Shown: one piece after another, positions 48,554-59,803 of the stretch
How positions within the stretch are numbered: the stretch's first letter is position 1
Layout of the letters: each line of letters starts with the position of its first letter
Assembly: GCF_021462225.1 (NCBI RefSeq)
Contig: NC_061805.1
Location: 27,545,958-27,609,957 of the forward strand
Length of the DNA: 64,000 nucleotides
Direction of reading: 5' to 3'
Source: Girardinichthys multiradiatus
Taxonomy: Eukaryota > Chordata > Actinopteri > Cyprinodontiformes > Goodeidae
The notes under the pieces: model-generated
What the model saw: only the letters and a program-made list of their open reading frames with translations
Told to the model about the DNA's origin: nothing
The model's database searches: none
Position numbers and translations under genes: made by a program

Positions 48554-49762
48554 ATACACTACTCACAAAAGTACACACACATCATGCTGTTCACATTTTG
48601 ACATGAGACCAACGACACGTAACAGTTGATCTACAGTACCTTGCCATTGCAAGTTTAGAGTGTCATTAGCAGGTTGCAACAGAGATACAGAGAAAGAGGA
48701 AGAGTCACAGAAATGCATAGAAGTGGACATACTTTGGCCACATTCCGCACTGATGATCGCTTTGTTGTGAACAGTGCTCCACGGAACCAGATGATAAATG
48801 CCACTCAACTCCAGGCACATTTAAGGGAGGTGGGAGGCTCCCACATGTCACACCTGACCATTCGCAACTGTTCACATCAGCATGGTCTGCATGTTAGACG
48901 ACGTGCTGGGGTATCTGACCTCACCACCATGCACAGGCACTATTGGCTTGCATGGGCCAGAGAAGCATTTACGCTGGACGAGGGACCACTGATAAAGGTT
49001 GATTCATGTTAAGCAGAAATGATGGCCACCAATGATGTTGGAGATGTCAAGGTGACTGACTACTATGCATCAGCCACTGTTGTCACCAGACAAGCCTTTG
49101 GTGATGGTGGTGTTACAGTGTGGGCAGGTGTGTCTATTAAATACCGTACTGCCCTACACTTTGTGAATGGTACAGTAAAAAGCCCATACTACCTGAATAA
49201 CATAATTAATCTAGTCATTGTGCCCCTAAATGAACAACGCAGGCTTAATTTCCTCTTCATAAACGGCAATGCACCAGCTGATCGAGGCTGCATCATTAGA
49301 GAACGGCTGCTGAAGACAGGGGTACCTCGAACAGAGTGGCCTGCACTTTCTCCAAACCTGAATAGTAAATCTATGGCATCAGCTGAGTGGCCCTCTAGAG
49401 GCGCTTAACTCTGTAACCCAGATCCTCAATGACCTGAGGGCCACCCTTCAAGAAGAGTGGGATGCCATCCCTCAGCAGACAATACGTTGACTTGTGAACA
49501 GCACGAGACGTCGTTGTCAAGCTGTAATTGATGCTCAAAAACACGACACGTTATTAAGACATTGTCGTTTTTTGTTGTGGTATGCCCACCACTGTTGTTG
49601 ACGTTTGTTTTAATAAATTGTTTGAGATGTGGTAATGTTCATTGCATGCTTCTACTTAAATGCCCTACTTTCATGATATATCAGTGTAGCATGAACTTTT
49701 CACGTTTTCCATAAATTTCACCTGAAAGCCAAATATTCCTAACTTTTTGTGAGACAGTGATT
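48554..49762 (+). mobile_element. Tc1-like transposon relic, fourth subfamily
   Basis: The left tip TACACTACTCACAAAA at 48554 and the right terminal segment (GCCAAATATTCCTAACTTTT... to about 49762) match the ends of a known fish Tc1 subfamily. The left repeat is mostly lost after its first 20 bp, while the right one is about 190 bp long. Transposase remains occupy the interior. Confidence 0.7.
48674..49560 (+). pseudogene. Tc1 transposase relic
   Basis: The frame 48674-49012 holds the DNA-binding part (TDDRFVVNSAPRN, then QLQAHLREVGG, then HGLHVRRRAGVSDL). Frame 49019-49408 holds the core, with GGVTVWAGVSIKYRT and FINGNAPADRGCIIRERLL, where an Asp and a His normally stand in DNAPAH. WPALSPNLN is followed by loss of the catalytic Glu segment through a frameshift. 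Sequence up to about 49560 still reads LNDLRATLQEEWDAIPQQTI and RRRCQAVIDAQ after shifts. A stop near 49010-49012 splits the two main frames. Catalytically dead. Confidence 0.8.
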
Positions 49763-50267
49763 TTAGTGTGCCTAAAATATTCTTTGAGGTTGTGGACGGC
49801 ATTGAGTGGCCATAATGTGAAGAGAGCCTAAGAAGATTGGTTAAAATATACAATGGGGAAATGGTGATGATCATTAGGCAGAATTTCTTTAATTTGGATT
49901 TTATGCAGCAACTGATACTGAAAGTGAGTCTTCTTCCTAAAAAAAATTCACTGACCAACCACTAATAGGTTTTCAAGAAAGGGATAACTTCTCTAACTTC
50001 AGTTTGTTTTGTTTTTTTCACAAAAAAAAAAACCCATATAAATAGAAAAAACACATAAAATCTGCAGGTAAGTGTGCTAGTAAGTAACAAACACATCATG
50101 TTGTTGTGGTCTAATGTTCAAATACATTGAAAATAAATATTTTAAATGTGTACTGGTAATAAGAAAAAGCATAAGTACACTTACTAATTCTGAAACAGCA
50201 CATTAAACCAATGATTAATTTTTTTTTTTTTTATGACCAATCTATGAAAATTGACTTGAAAACTATA
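49763..50267. other. Non-coding gap with A/T runs
   Basis: Nothing recognised. Confidence 0.5.
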
Positions 50268-50470
50268 CAGTGGGGGCATCGTGTGCTGTAGAGGTAGAGC
50301 ATGTGCCCCATCTAGGGAGGCTATTAGTCCTCAGCGCAGTCGTCCGAGGTTCGATTCCCAACCTAGAAACCGTTGCTGCATGCACCCACCCCACCCTTCT
50401 CTCTCTGCCTATTTCCTGTCTGAGTACTGCATATAATGGCCATTAGTGCCACAAAAACCTTGAATAAGCT
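50268..50470 (+). mobile_element. tRNA-derived SINE, second family
   Basis: The head shows a tRNA-like promoter: A-box region TGTAGAGGTAGAGC (about 50287) and a strong B-box GAGGTTCGATTCCC (about 50346-50359). These are followed by a pyrimidine-rich CTCTCTCTGCCTATTTCCTGT body. The head and body differ from the GACT-tailed family. Target duplication not resolved. Confidence 0.75.
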
Positions 50471-50895
50471 ATGCATTGCAGGTAAAGCACAGCCTAAATG
50501 TATGTAAACTGAATGTAAACTGCAGATTAGGTCCGAGGGCAGCGTATCATAGAATTATAAATTGTTTTCTTTCTTTCCACTGTATCAATTTCTATCTCAG
50601 ATACCAGACAGACAACCTAACACTATTTTTCTTCAAATGTCCCATCTTGTGGCAAACCTATGATCTACCCTGCAGTACTAAATCAAAAACAAAGTTACAA
50701 ATCACATAAATTTAGACAGCAATGATCATTAATTAAAGATCCCTAATGTCTCTATTAACTTTTGTTGCTAAAGATACATTACCTATCCAGTGAATATAGA
50801 CAATACAACACAAAAAAAAAAAAAAAAAAAAGAAATAACTAGCATTAGCTACAAGTTTTTGTACTTTTTGTGCTTTTTCCCCCCTCACTCTCATC
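50471..50895. other. Non-coding gap with A-run
   Basis: Contains an A-run at about 50812-50831; otherwise nothing recognised. Confidence 0.5.
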
Positions 50896-51120
50896 TTGTT
50901 CAGAATCAGAATCAGAATCAGCTTTATTGCCAAGTTCGTACATAAAAACAAGGAATTTGACTCCGGTACACTTTGCTCTTTTGTTCTGTTTTTACATTAC
51001 AGAATATACAAATTTACAATGTATAATATACACATATATAATAAAAAGGTGCATTTGCAACATCTGTATGCTGTTGCTTTGTACTTGTTGGCCAGAGGAT
51101 GCATTTATTTTGGTGAAGAT
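50896..51120 (-). repeat. Retrotransposon 3' tail (antisense), AGAATC repeat
   Basis: A GAATCA tandem run followed by GCTTTATTGCCAAGTTCG and AAGGAATTTGACTCCGG is the antisense of a common fish retroelement 3' end (tail repeat plus about 200 bp). The element is 5'-truncated and its parent LINE not identified here. Confidence 0.6.
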
Positions 51121-51764
51121 TTTACATTTTCTTTCCACTCTTTAAAACGTAGCATCTGAATTCAAATATATCTCCAGTCCCCAAGGAGTAGGTGGGGTAG
51201 CTGGGGATGTTTTGGGGGTGGAGAGGGGTGGTGATTTTAGTGATCTTTTTTTGACTAATTATTCAGTTAAATAAGGGGGGATGGGGAATCATGAATAGTC
51301 TAAAGCTCATACAGTTCATTGCAAATTAAGTCAATGCAGGAAACCTCTTAAGCAGAATTTCATATTAATAACAGGTTTCCCATCTGACTGTGGGGCGCTA
51401 ACCAACTAAGACATCACTCAGTCAACTCTAATCACATTAAACTTCTCATACCGCATACACAGTAGGCATCTGCAGAGAAGCTCCAGTTTTTAAAAGTTCT
51501 AGATTCACTGAGAGGAAGAAGAAAAAAGAGTGGGTTAAAAACTGAGAATTAGGTAGACCAAAAAGATGTATAAGACACCGGCTCTGAAGACTGCTGTTAC
51601 TAAATAAGAGTTATTTCAGTATGGTGGTTGGACACACAGCTGCTGCGACTAATAATAATAAAAAAAATTAGGAATTTGCTTTGAGCAACCTGTTACAGCA
51701 AAAATTCTTAACTCACACAAGATCCCGGCGAACATAGCTAGGAGTCCCAAAACTGCGGCGTTTA
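51121..51764. other. Non-coding gap
   Basis: Nothing recognised; a G-rich patch lies at about 51185-51235. Confidence 0.45.
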
Positions 51765-51905
51765 CCACCCTCGGGGGAAGGAGACGAAGAGGGATCTGTA
51801 TGTACATCAATAATAGCTGGTGTACCAACACAGTAACTGTAGACAGCAACTGCTACTCAGACCTGGAGTATGTGACTGTTTTCATCCTTTGTCCTCCTTG
51901 GCAAA
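51765..51905 (+). pseudogene. L2-like LINE endonuclease scrap
   Basis: One frame reads RRRGICMYINNSWCTN followed by SDLEYVTVFILCPP, which matches the AP-endonuclease segment of fish L2-type LINEs (GG.C.Y.N..WCTN...DLEY.TV). The sequence before and after is no longer recognisable. It is separate from the RT relic at 46.6-47.8 kb because the order would be inverted. Confidence 0.7.
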
Positions 51906-52129
51906 AAGGAAAAATATGATCTGACCATCAGCAGTCGACTAGAACCGAGCACGGAGGGAAAGTTTCAACTCCTTGAAACTCCGTGGTTTTGGTTACATGT
52001 TAAACTCAAGTCTTCAATTGGCAAAGTGACATTTCTGGCCTTCTCATTCCAGAAACCTCGTTCATGAATTTTTCGTTGGCCAACGAAGGAGAATAAATTA
52101 AATCCACTCGGGACTTTTCTCCAGATCAT

Positions 52130-52330
52130 GCTTCAGTTGCGTGGTCACCGCGTCACAGTCTCCAGCTGAAGGCGAGCCCTCAAAACGGGCACCTTCCTAT
52201 AGTGTCTTGTGACATCAGACTTGGGACGCCCCGTCATATCAGACGCGGTGCCCGCCGGGATTTGTAGAAACAGGCTATCCTGCGGTACAAAATGGCCGAT
52301 GACGTTGAAAAGGGCATAGTGGCGTCCAGC
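52130..52330 (+). promoter_or_regulatory. CpG-dense promoter-like block
   Basis: About 16 CpG dinucleotides in roughly 200 bp, against very few in the neighbouring kilobases, with GACGCCCCGTC, GACGCGG and GCCGCCGGG-type patches (for example GCCCGCCGGG near 52251). It immediately precedes an ATG in good context (52292). Alternatives are a young methylation-spared repeat end or the 5' region of an unidentified element. Confidence 0.3.
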
Positions 52331-52558
52331 AACGTGGAAATGGTCATATATTCAGCAAACAAATGGTCCAACACTTTAAAGGGAGTTTTTCTAATCTCTT
52401 CTTTGGCACTCTATTGTATAATTATTTTAAAACATTTTCTTGCTGCAAAAGATTTAAACCGCCAATATGGCCACAGTTTTTCTTTATTGTTCCTCTTAAA
52501 AAAGATAATTTTCATTTCTAAGAAATATGCCCTAGGACAGTATCCGAATAACAGCTAG
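52292..52558 (+). other. Unclassified 88-codon frame after CpG-dense block
   Basis: The ATG at 52292 is preceded by ACAAA and followed by G, a good Kozak context. The first 15 or so codons (MADDVEKGIVASSNVEM) look coding-like in composition. Beyond about residue 25 the frame becomes AT-rich and hydrophobic (VFLISSLALYCIIIL), perhaps intron read-through or a membrane segment. No convincing GT splice donor was found at a clear position. Not recognised as a known protein; could be a first exon, an element 5' region or chance. Confidence 0.2.
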
Positions 52559-53035
52559 GAAAGTATCTCTAAATATACAAAACCTTTGTAAAGTGGGTTC
52601 TTGAGATATGGTTAGCCTTGTAGCAGCCAATGTTTTTATATTGTCATTGTTTGTTGAGGCTTAAGATTGTGTGCAGAACTTGTTTCCTTTCCGATTCACT
52701 TGACTTGACTGCAGTGATGTAAAAGTCAATACTGAGAGATTAGTCAAGCTTTGCTTGGTGCCCTCTGTTTGTTGATTCAGTTTATGAACTGGCGATATGG
52801 TCTGCACTTCAGTAAGCATCATACATACATATTATCACATCAGCCCGAGACACAGTAACATTTGCTCCAAATATGCCTAACACTGAGGTGGCAATTGAAA
52901 TCCATTTTAAGTGAAAATAAAATTATTCTAATCTTCATGCCGGGAAGATTTATAACAAACAAATACATTTTATAGGTATCAAGCTAGGGACAATGTTTTG
53001 TTTACAGGTTTTAATTTTGATTATGCCTTGAACAG
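52559..53035. other. Non-coding gap
   Basis: Nothing recognised. Confidence 0.45.
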
Positions 53036-53240
53036 CTTTGTCCATCCATCCATCTGTCTATTGGGTTCCATTTATCAGGGATGGGGTTGTGGGGGTAACC
53101 ACTCCAGGAGAGAAAACAGATGTCATTTTTCCCATATGCAATCTACAGCTCATTCTGAGCAAATCTTTTGAAAGTAACACAGGCTGCACATACTGCAGTA
53201 CAGCCGCAGGTATGGTGCAGCACCCCTCACAAATTGTAGA
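53036..53240 (-). repeat. Rex3: Probable Rex3 3' end relic
   Basis: A TCCATCCATCCATC run (Rex3-type GATG tail in antisense) is followed by sequence that aligns loosely with the 3' end of the large Rex3 at 55170-55300 (GTTGTGGGGGTAACCACTCC against GTCGCGGGGGCAGCAGACTC, then CAGATGTC, then CAGCTCATTCTG). Strongly diverged. Confidence 0.45.
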
Positions 53241-55144
53241 GGAAACAATCCTGCCATGATTAAGGATACATACAGAAATACATAAATGACTGAATAAAAA
53301 TAATTACTCGGCCAAAAAATAGCAAGACATATAAATTAGATTGCCATTAAATGGAACAAAGTATAAAAAGAAGAGATTTATTCAATAATTGATTAACTGA
53401 CCAAATATAAATATATATTTCTATGTTAATCTTTAACCACTGTAAATTATGTCTTTGCTATTACGCTTTGTTTTTATTTAAACCAATCTAAATCAAACTC
53501 TTTTTATTGAATTTTAACAAAATACCTAGGGGCACAGATGTCAGGCTTCTCAAATATCCCAAAAACCCCTAATCAATTCTTCCAGAGTAAGGGTTCTGCT
53601 CCAATGTTCCAGTGCTAGAAGAAAGCCACATTAATCCTCCTGAATCTGAGGTTTGGCAATTGGTCTTTTTTAAATTAATTAATTTATTTGTATACTTGTG
53701 CTTAGAATAACTGAGAGTTTATTCCTACTTGTTTAACTATTGAATGTTTTAAACTAATGATGACAAAAATTCTTTTTTTATCATGACAATATTAATTATT
53801 TTTGATAAAATACTTTGAAAAACCTAGACTTAAATGAGTTTGTCTGGATATTTCTTAAATTAACATTTAGCTGCCTCTTCTGCTGATGCTGGCAGAAAGA
53901 GGAGATTGAGATTTTGAACTGGCAACCCCTAACAGGCCCAAATTCCTCACCATGCTAGGCAGCCTCCAACACTTCTCACTTCTCATCTTGAAATATTTGT
54001 ATACTAAAATAATTTCACTTTCCTATAAGAGTTTTTTTTTTTTTTGTAAAGTAGATAAATAAAAGAGTAACTATGTAATATCTGACAACTTAAATCCATG
54101 ATTTTGAGATGGTATTTAATTTAACTAGATTTCTGGTAAAGAAAATAATACACCATAACTTTGTTGCCTTAAACAAATTTTCTGACATATTCAACAGATG
54201 TTCAGAAGAGGTTTCTCTCTTTCTCTCTTAAGAATTGCACATTAACACGCTAGTTAATGTTAGAATAAGTATACCAGGGTGCTTTCACTTCTCTTGAGTA
54301 AAAAGAATAAGAAGACTTTGTTACCTTTTAAGTACATTTTGCAGATAGATTTCAATCTCAACGATGAAAATTACAAATTTTAGTGTACATAAGCAAATCA
54401 GTCCAGATTATTGAAAAAAAAAAAAAACAAGGTTTAGCAACTGTAGCATTTAGGCAGATGCCAACAGTTTTTTAAACTGTTGATAATAGTGCCGTTTTTA
54501 ATCATAATTATTGTCCACTCTAGTAAAGTGACAGACCTCCACCCAAATGGAGCTGAAACATTTACCCCCACATGCACATAACACTATATAAGCAGGAACT
54601 TACTGCCTCATTAATTTTTACTACTTGTAGAAATTACATGGTTATTTCTTTAATCAGGTTTACTAAATATATTTTACAGTAAAATGGTGGCATGTGCACT
54701 GGACTGTTGTAGTGGCATAGCTATCCTGCTTCCACATGAAGAACCTCTTGGTCTAATTACTGTTCTCCTACAACTTCCTCAAATGCTATACTGGCTTGAA
54801 ATGTAACACTATTCAACACGTTCCACTGTGGAATAAAATGGAAAATTGTGCCAAAAAGGAATCTAAGACAGTTAAATTTAAACCATACAAAACAAAATTA
54901 AAGAAATACAAAGCAGCTAACTTAAAAATGAAAAGAATACACAATATTCCAAGATAGAAAAAACTGAAGAGTAAACAAATTCTTACAATAATTTAGCAGT
55001 GGGCAAAACCTAGTAACCTGGATATTAGACAACACAGATAATAAATGAGTAGTAATCACAGCCTGAACCTAGGATTGATTTACAGACATTGAGACAGAAC
55101 ACACACACTGAAAACGGGAAGCTGGCAAGAGAAGTCAAAAGCAA
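53241..55144. other. AT-rich non-coding stretch
   Basis: Nothing convincing. A short segment at about 53880-53975 loosely recalls an antisense tRNA-like SINE head but is too decayed to call. Confidence 0.45.
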
Positions 55145-55156
55145 TCAAATGAACTA
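55145..55156. repeat. Rex3 target-site duplication, left
   Basis: TCAAATGAACTA, identical to 58432-58443 on the other side of the Rex3 insertion. Confidence 0.95.
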
Positions 55157-55178
55157 CTCGTACTCATCGTCTTCCATT

Positions 55179-55877
55179 TTATCCAGGACCGGGTCGCGGG
55201 GGCAGCAGACTCAGCAGACACACCCAGACGTCCCTCTCCCCAGACACTTCCTCCAGCTCCTCCGGGGGGAGCCCAAGGCGTTTCCAGGCAAGCCGAGAGA
55301 CATAGTCCCTCCAGCATGTCCTGGGCTGTCCCCTGGGCCTCCTCCCCGTGGGACGTGCCTGGAACACCTCCGGTGGAAGGCATCCAGGAGGCATCCGGTA
55401 TAGATGCCCGAGCCACCTCAACTGGCTCTCCTTGATGTGGAGGAGCAGCGCCTCTACTCCGAGCCCCTCCCGGATGGCCGAGCTCCTCACCCTATCTCTA
55501 GGGGAGTGCCCCACCACCCTACGGAGGAAGCTCATTTCAGCTGCTCGTATCCGGGATCTCGTTCTTTCGGTCATGACCCAAAGTTCATGGCCATAGTTGA
55601 GGGTAGGAACGTAGACCGACTGGTAAATCGAGAGCTTCGCTTTTCGGCTCACCTCTCTCTTCACCACAACGGACTGGCACAGTGCCCCCATTACAGCGGC
55701 AGCAACACCGATCCGTCTGTAGATCTCCCACTCCATTCTTCCCTCACTCGTGAACAAGACCCCGAGATACTTGAACTCCTCCACTTGAGGCAGGAACTTC
55801 CCTCCAACCTGAAGAGGACAAGCCACCCTTTTCCAGTCAGGAACCATGGCCTTGGACTTGGAGGAGCTGATCTTCAT
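55179..55877 (-). pseudogene. Rex3: Rex3 ORF, post-RT C-terminal part
   Basis: A 232-codon open segment beginning KISSSKSKAMV, the RT region after the catalytic box, then the FKYLGVLFTSEGRMEWEI motif, LNYGHELWVMTERTRSRI and RWLGHLYRMPPGCLPPEVF, ending in the arginine/tryptophan-rich tail RGQPRTCWRDYVSRLAWKRL. This is the usual RTE-clade C-terminus and reaches almost to the 3' end of the element. Confidence 0.9.
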
Positions 55878-56618
55878 CCCAGCTGCTTCACACTCGGCTG
55901 CAAACCACCCCAGTGCATGCTGTAGGTCTTGGCTAGAGGGGACAGCAGGACCACGTCATCTGCCGGAGGGGGGCTGGTCCCCAAACCAGACCCCCTCCGG
56001 CCCTTGTCTGCGCCTAGAAATCCTGTCCATAAAAGTTATGAACAGGACCAGTGACAAAGGGCAGCCCTGCCGGAGTCCAAAATGCACCGGGAACAGGTCC
56101 GACTTAGTGCCGGCAATGCGAACCAAACTCCTGCTCTGCTTGTAAAGAGACCGGATGGCCCCTAATAAAGGGCCCCTGATTCCATACTCCTGGAGCACTC
56201 CTCACAGGGCACCATAAGGGACACAGTGGAATGCCTTCTCCAGGTCCACAAAACACATGTAGACCGGTTGGGCAAACTCCCATGAACCCTCGGGTACCCT
56301 GTAGAGGTTATAGAGCTGCTCCAGTGTTCCACGGCCGGGATGAGAACCACACTGCTCCTCCTGAAGCTGAGGTTCGACTATCGGCCGGACTCTCCTCTCC
56401 AATACCCTGGCGTAGACCTTAACAGGGAGGCTGAGGAGTGTGATCCCCCTGTAGTTGGAACACACCCTCTGGCCACCCTTCTTATGAAGGGGGACCACCA
56501 CCCCGGTCTGCCAGTCCAGAGGCACAGTCCCCGACAGCCACGCAATGTTGAAGAGGCGTTTCAACCATGACAGCCCTTCAACGTTCAGAGACTAGAGGTA
56601 CTCAGGGCGGATCTCATC
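55878..56618 (-). pseudogene. Rex3: Rex3 ORF, reverse transcriptase part
   Basis: Contains WQTGVVVPLHKKGGQ, CSNYRGITLLSLPVKVYARV, PGRGTLEQL and motif A CFVDLEKAF, where the first catalytic Asp is kept but the following usual DRV is HCV. It also has the LRQGCPLSLVLF motif (usually QGCPLSP.LF). The catalytic ADDVVLLS box survives at about 55925-55951 but in a shifted frame. Stops at 56592-56594 and 56202-56204 interrupt it. Confidence 0.9.
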
Positions 56619-56818
56619 CACCCCCGAAGCCCTGCAACTGTGGACGTTTTTAACCACCTCGGTGACTTCAGCCTGGGTGATAAAAGAGTCTAACCCCAAG
56701 TCCCCAGCCTCTGTTTCCACCAGCGAATGCATGAAGGCAGGATTGAGGAGATCCTCGAAGTACTCTTCCACTGCTCGATAATGTCCCCAGTCGAGGTCAG
56801 CAGCCTCCCACCCCTACC

Positions 56819-57160
56819 TTAAACAGTGTTTGCGAAGCACTTCTTCGCCCTCCTGAGGCGCCGGACGGTTTGCCAAAATTGCTTCGAAGCCAACCGGTAG
56901 TCCTTCTCCATGGCATCACCGAACTTCTCCCAGGCCCAGGTTTTTGCCTCTGTCACAGCCCGGGCCGTGGCACGCTTGGCCTCACGGTACTTGTCAGATG
57001 CCTCAGGAGTCCCACAAGCCAACCACAGCCGATAGGACTCCTTCTTCAGCTTGACAGCATCCCTTACTGCCAGTGTCCACCACCGGGTTCTGGGATTGCC
57101 GCTGGTACAGCCACAGGTATGGGCAGCAGCATCAACAATAGATGCGAGAACATGGTCCAC
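56819..57160 (-). pseudogene. Rex3: Rex3 ORF, endonuclease-RT linker
   Basis: A 113-codon open segment in a different frame from the endonuclease, with [41 protein letters not shown] and RRLRRAKK. This charged helical linker precedes the RT in RTE-type proteins. The overlap with the endonuclease frame (57064-57160) marks a frameshift. Confidence 0.85.
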
Positions 57161-58309
57161 AACATCCCCCGGAATCTGGTCAAAGCTCTCCTGGTGGGAG
57201 AGCTTTGGGAGGTGGGAGTTGGGTGAGAGTTGAATACATCCCTGGCCAAGGGCTCTGCCAGACGTTCCCAGCAGATCCTCACTATGCGCTTGGGTCTGGC
57301 AAGTCTGTCCGGCTTTCTACTCTTCCAGCGGATCCAACTCACCACCAGGTGGTGATCAGTGGACAGCTCAGCCCCTCTCTTCACCCGAGTGTCTAAAACA
57401 TGCGGCCGAGGGTCTGACGATACGACAACAAAGTCGATCATCGACCTCCTGCCTAGGGTGTCCTGGTGCCAAGTGCACTGATGGACACCCTTATGCTTGA
57501 ACATGGTGTTCATTATGGACAATCCATGACTAGCACAGAAGTTCAATAACGAAACACCACTCGGATTCAGATCGGGGAGGCCATTCCTCCCAATCACACC
57601 TCTCCAGGTGTCACTGTCGTTTCCCACGTGGGCGTTGAAGTCCCCCACCAGAATAATTGAGTCCCCGGGAGGGGCACTATCCAGCACCCCCGACAGTGAC
57701 GCCAAGAAGGCTGGGTACTAAGCACTACCGCCCAGCCCGTAGGCTGAAACAACAGTCAGAGACCTGTCCCCAACCCGAAGGCGCAGGGATGCGACCCTCT
57801 CATCCACTGGGGTAAACCCCAACATGAGACAGCTGAGCTGGGGGGCAAACAAGGAAACCCACCACAGCCCGCCACATCTCCCCGTAGGTGACTCCAGAGT
57901 AGAAGAGAGTCCAGCCCCACTCGTGGAGATGGGTTCCAGAGCCCATGCTGTGCGTGGAGGTGAGCCCGACTATTTCTAGTCGATATTTCTCGACCTCCTG
58001 CACAAGCTCAGGGTCCTTCCCCCCCAGTGAGATGACATTCCACGTCCCTAGAGCCAGCCTAAGCATCTGGGGATTGGGCTGCTGAGGTCTCCACCTTCGT
58101 CTGCCACCCAGTCCTCTTTGCACCGGTCCCTCACGGTTCCCCCTGCAGGTGGTGGGGCCACTGGGCCACCAGGCTCTCTCTGACGGGTCCCGACCCCAGG
58201 CCTGGCTCCAGGGTGGGACCCCGGCTCCGCCGAACCGGGCGATGTCACGTGCCTCGTTTGTGTAGTCCTCATGAGGGTGTCTTGAACCGCTCTTTGTCTG
58301 ACCCGTCAC
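57064..58309 (-). pseudogene. Rex3: Rex3 ORF, AP-endonuclease part
   Basis: The N-terminal frame 57800-58309 contains LRLALGTWNVISLGGKDPEL (start of the endonuclease fold; the WNV Asn is the conserved metal-site residue). The second frame 57064-57705 contains [13 protein letters not shown] (catalytic GDFN), [10 protein letters not shown] and [10 protein letters not shown] (the catalytic DH near the C-terminal end of the fold). A TAG at 57718-57720 and a frame change between 57705 and 57800 separate them. Confidence 0.9.
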
Positions 58310-58431
58310 CTAGAGCCTGTTTGCCATGGGAGACCCTACCAGGGGCATTTAAGCCCCAGACAACATACCTTCTAGGATCATTCGGGCACTCAAACCCCTC
58401 CACCACGTTAAGGTGGCGGTTCAAGGAGGGG

Positions 58432-58443
58432 TCAAATGAACTA
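58432..58443. repeat. Rex3 target-site duplication, right
   Basis: TCAAATGAACTA, identical to 55145-55156. Confidence 0.95.
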
Positions 58444-59475
58444 AATGTAGTGAAAAAAAAAGCATCAAACCTAAAACTAAACTAAACCTGTTGAGAAATT
58501 AAATTTATTCAACGTTTATCTGTGTAACCTCTTTAAAACATCTGCAGCCATTTTTTGTTGTTTCTGACAATTTAATATCTTAACAAAAACATTGTTTACT
58601 CATATGCAATTTCAATAAAATTACGGCTGACTGGCTTTTAAAAAGAAATCAGAAAATGTGGGGAACGCCTGTAATGTAGCAATAGATATACAGAAGACTT
58701 TTACTAAGGGTACCTTGCTGATATAAAGCAAAAAATGAAAACTATGGGAAGCACACAAATATCACACACACAAAAACAAACACACACACAAAGTGTTTTC
58801 AAAGATATGAAAACCACAGGAAGCATCCTGGAGTTTCCATAAAAAGAGTGAATGTTATTCAGTCTTTCCTTTTTTTGCTCTGCCTCTGAGCCTCCCTACA
58901 TAATTGAAAAATAACAAAAAAAATAAAATACAATTTAATACAAAAAATGTATAACATAATTAGTACTGTTAAATATCTGCAAGTTAGAGAACATAATAGC
59001 TATTTAAAATGACATGATAGGAGTGTAATGAGATCACATAAGATCTCATGATATCCAATTTTCACAGTATCACTCTTCAAAGCGAAGTAAGTCTTGCAAA
59101 GTGCTATGCAGTTGCCCTAAGAACAGGGGTTCATCTGGAGCAGTAGGTTTAATATATTAAAATTATGGGATTAAAGGTCAACACCTTTTTGTTTTTGTTT
59201 GAGAACCTTATTTTGAAATATCAAAGGCAGTCGTTCTCCTCCATTTATGCGACATATACCGTACTTTGGCAACTTATGCTCTACTTTGGGCATTTTATTA
59301 CATCCAAATTACATTTAATACACTGCTCTGCTTTTTGCACAGTTTTTTCATTTTTCACATAGGCTGTTGCATCCAACTATCTGAGTATGCCATTTTTAAC
59401 AACTGTAGTGTATTTTGTTTTCTTTTTTTGTAAATGTTTCCTTTACTGTACAGTCTACTTTTACTAGATTAAATA
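58444..59475. other. AT-rich non-coding stretch
   Basis: Contains a short CA-rich patch at about 58765-58795; otherwise nothing recognised. Confidence 0.5.
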
Positions 59476-59477
59476 CA

Positions 59478-59680
59478 GGTCCTTCTCAAAATATTAGCAT
59501 ATTGTGATGAAGTTCATTATTTTCCATAATGTCATGATGAAAATTTAACATTCATATATTTTAGATTCATTGCACACTAACTGAAATATTTCAGGTCTTT
59601 TATTGTCTTAATACGGATGATTTTGGCATACAGCTCATGAAAACCCAAAATTCCTATCTCACAAAATTAGCATATCATTA
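59478..59680 (+). repeat. Left terminal inverted repeat of composite element B
   Basis: Same as 17693-17893 with a few substitutions; begins CAGGTCCTTCTCAAAATATT and includes outer and inner TTAGCATAT sites. Confidence 0.92.
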
Positions 59681-59803
59681 AAAGGGTCTCTAAACGAGCG
59701 ATGAACCTAATCATCTGAATCAACGAGTTAACTCTAAACACCTGCAAAAGATTCCTGAGGCCTTTAAAACTTCCAGTCTGATTCATCACTCAAAACCCCA
59801 ATC

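Larger units (their letters stand above)
55157..58431 (-). mobile_element. Rex3: Rex3 non-LTR retrotransposon, full-length insertion, minus strand
   Basis: A 3275-bp GC-rich insertion in AT-rich DNA, bounded by perfect 12-bp duplications. Reading on the minus strand, the order is a 5' region (58431 to about 58310), an AP-endonuclease (about 58070-57300), a linker, a reverse transcriptase (about 56620-55900) and a C-terminal part with a short 3' tail at 55157-55180. The two segments generally used to recognise Rex3 in fish occur at 56049-56069 and 56494-56513, as I recall those primers. The frame is broken by in-frame stops at 57718-57720, 56592-56594 and 56202-56204 and by shifts near 57100 and 55930-55955, so it cannot make an intact protein. 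Length and the shared 5' end with the 13.7 kb copy indicate a complete rather than 5'-truncated copy. Confidence 0.95.

Noticed and set aside
50287..50360. tRNA gene with a strong B box
   Set aside because: It continues into a SINE body and lacks paired acceptor stem ends, so it is a SINE head, not a functional tRNA.
46600..51905. Single L2 element with RT at 46.6 kb and endonuclease at 51.8 kb
   Set aside because: Both are on the plus strand, but the endonuclease would have to precede the RT; the order shows two separate fragments.
55404..55925. 173-codon plus-strand frame in Rex3
   Set aside because: Antisense shadow of the Rex3 C-terminal reading frame in GC-rich DNA.
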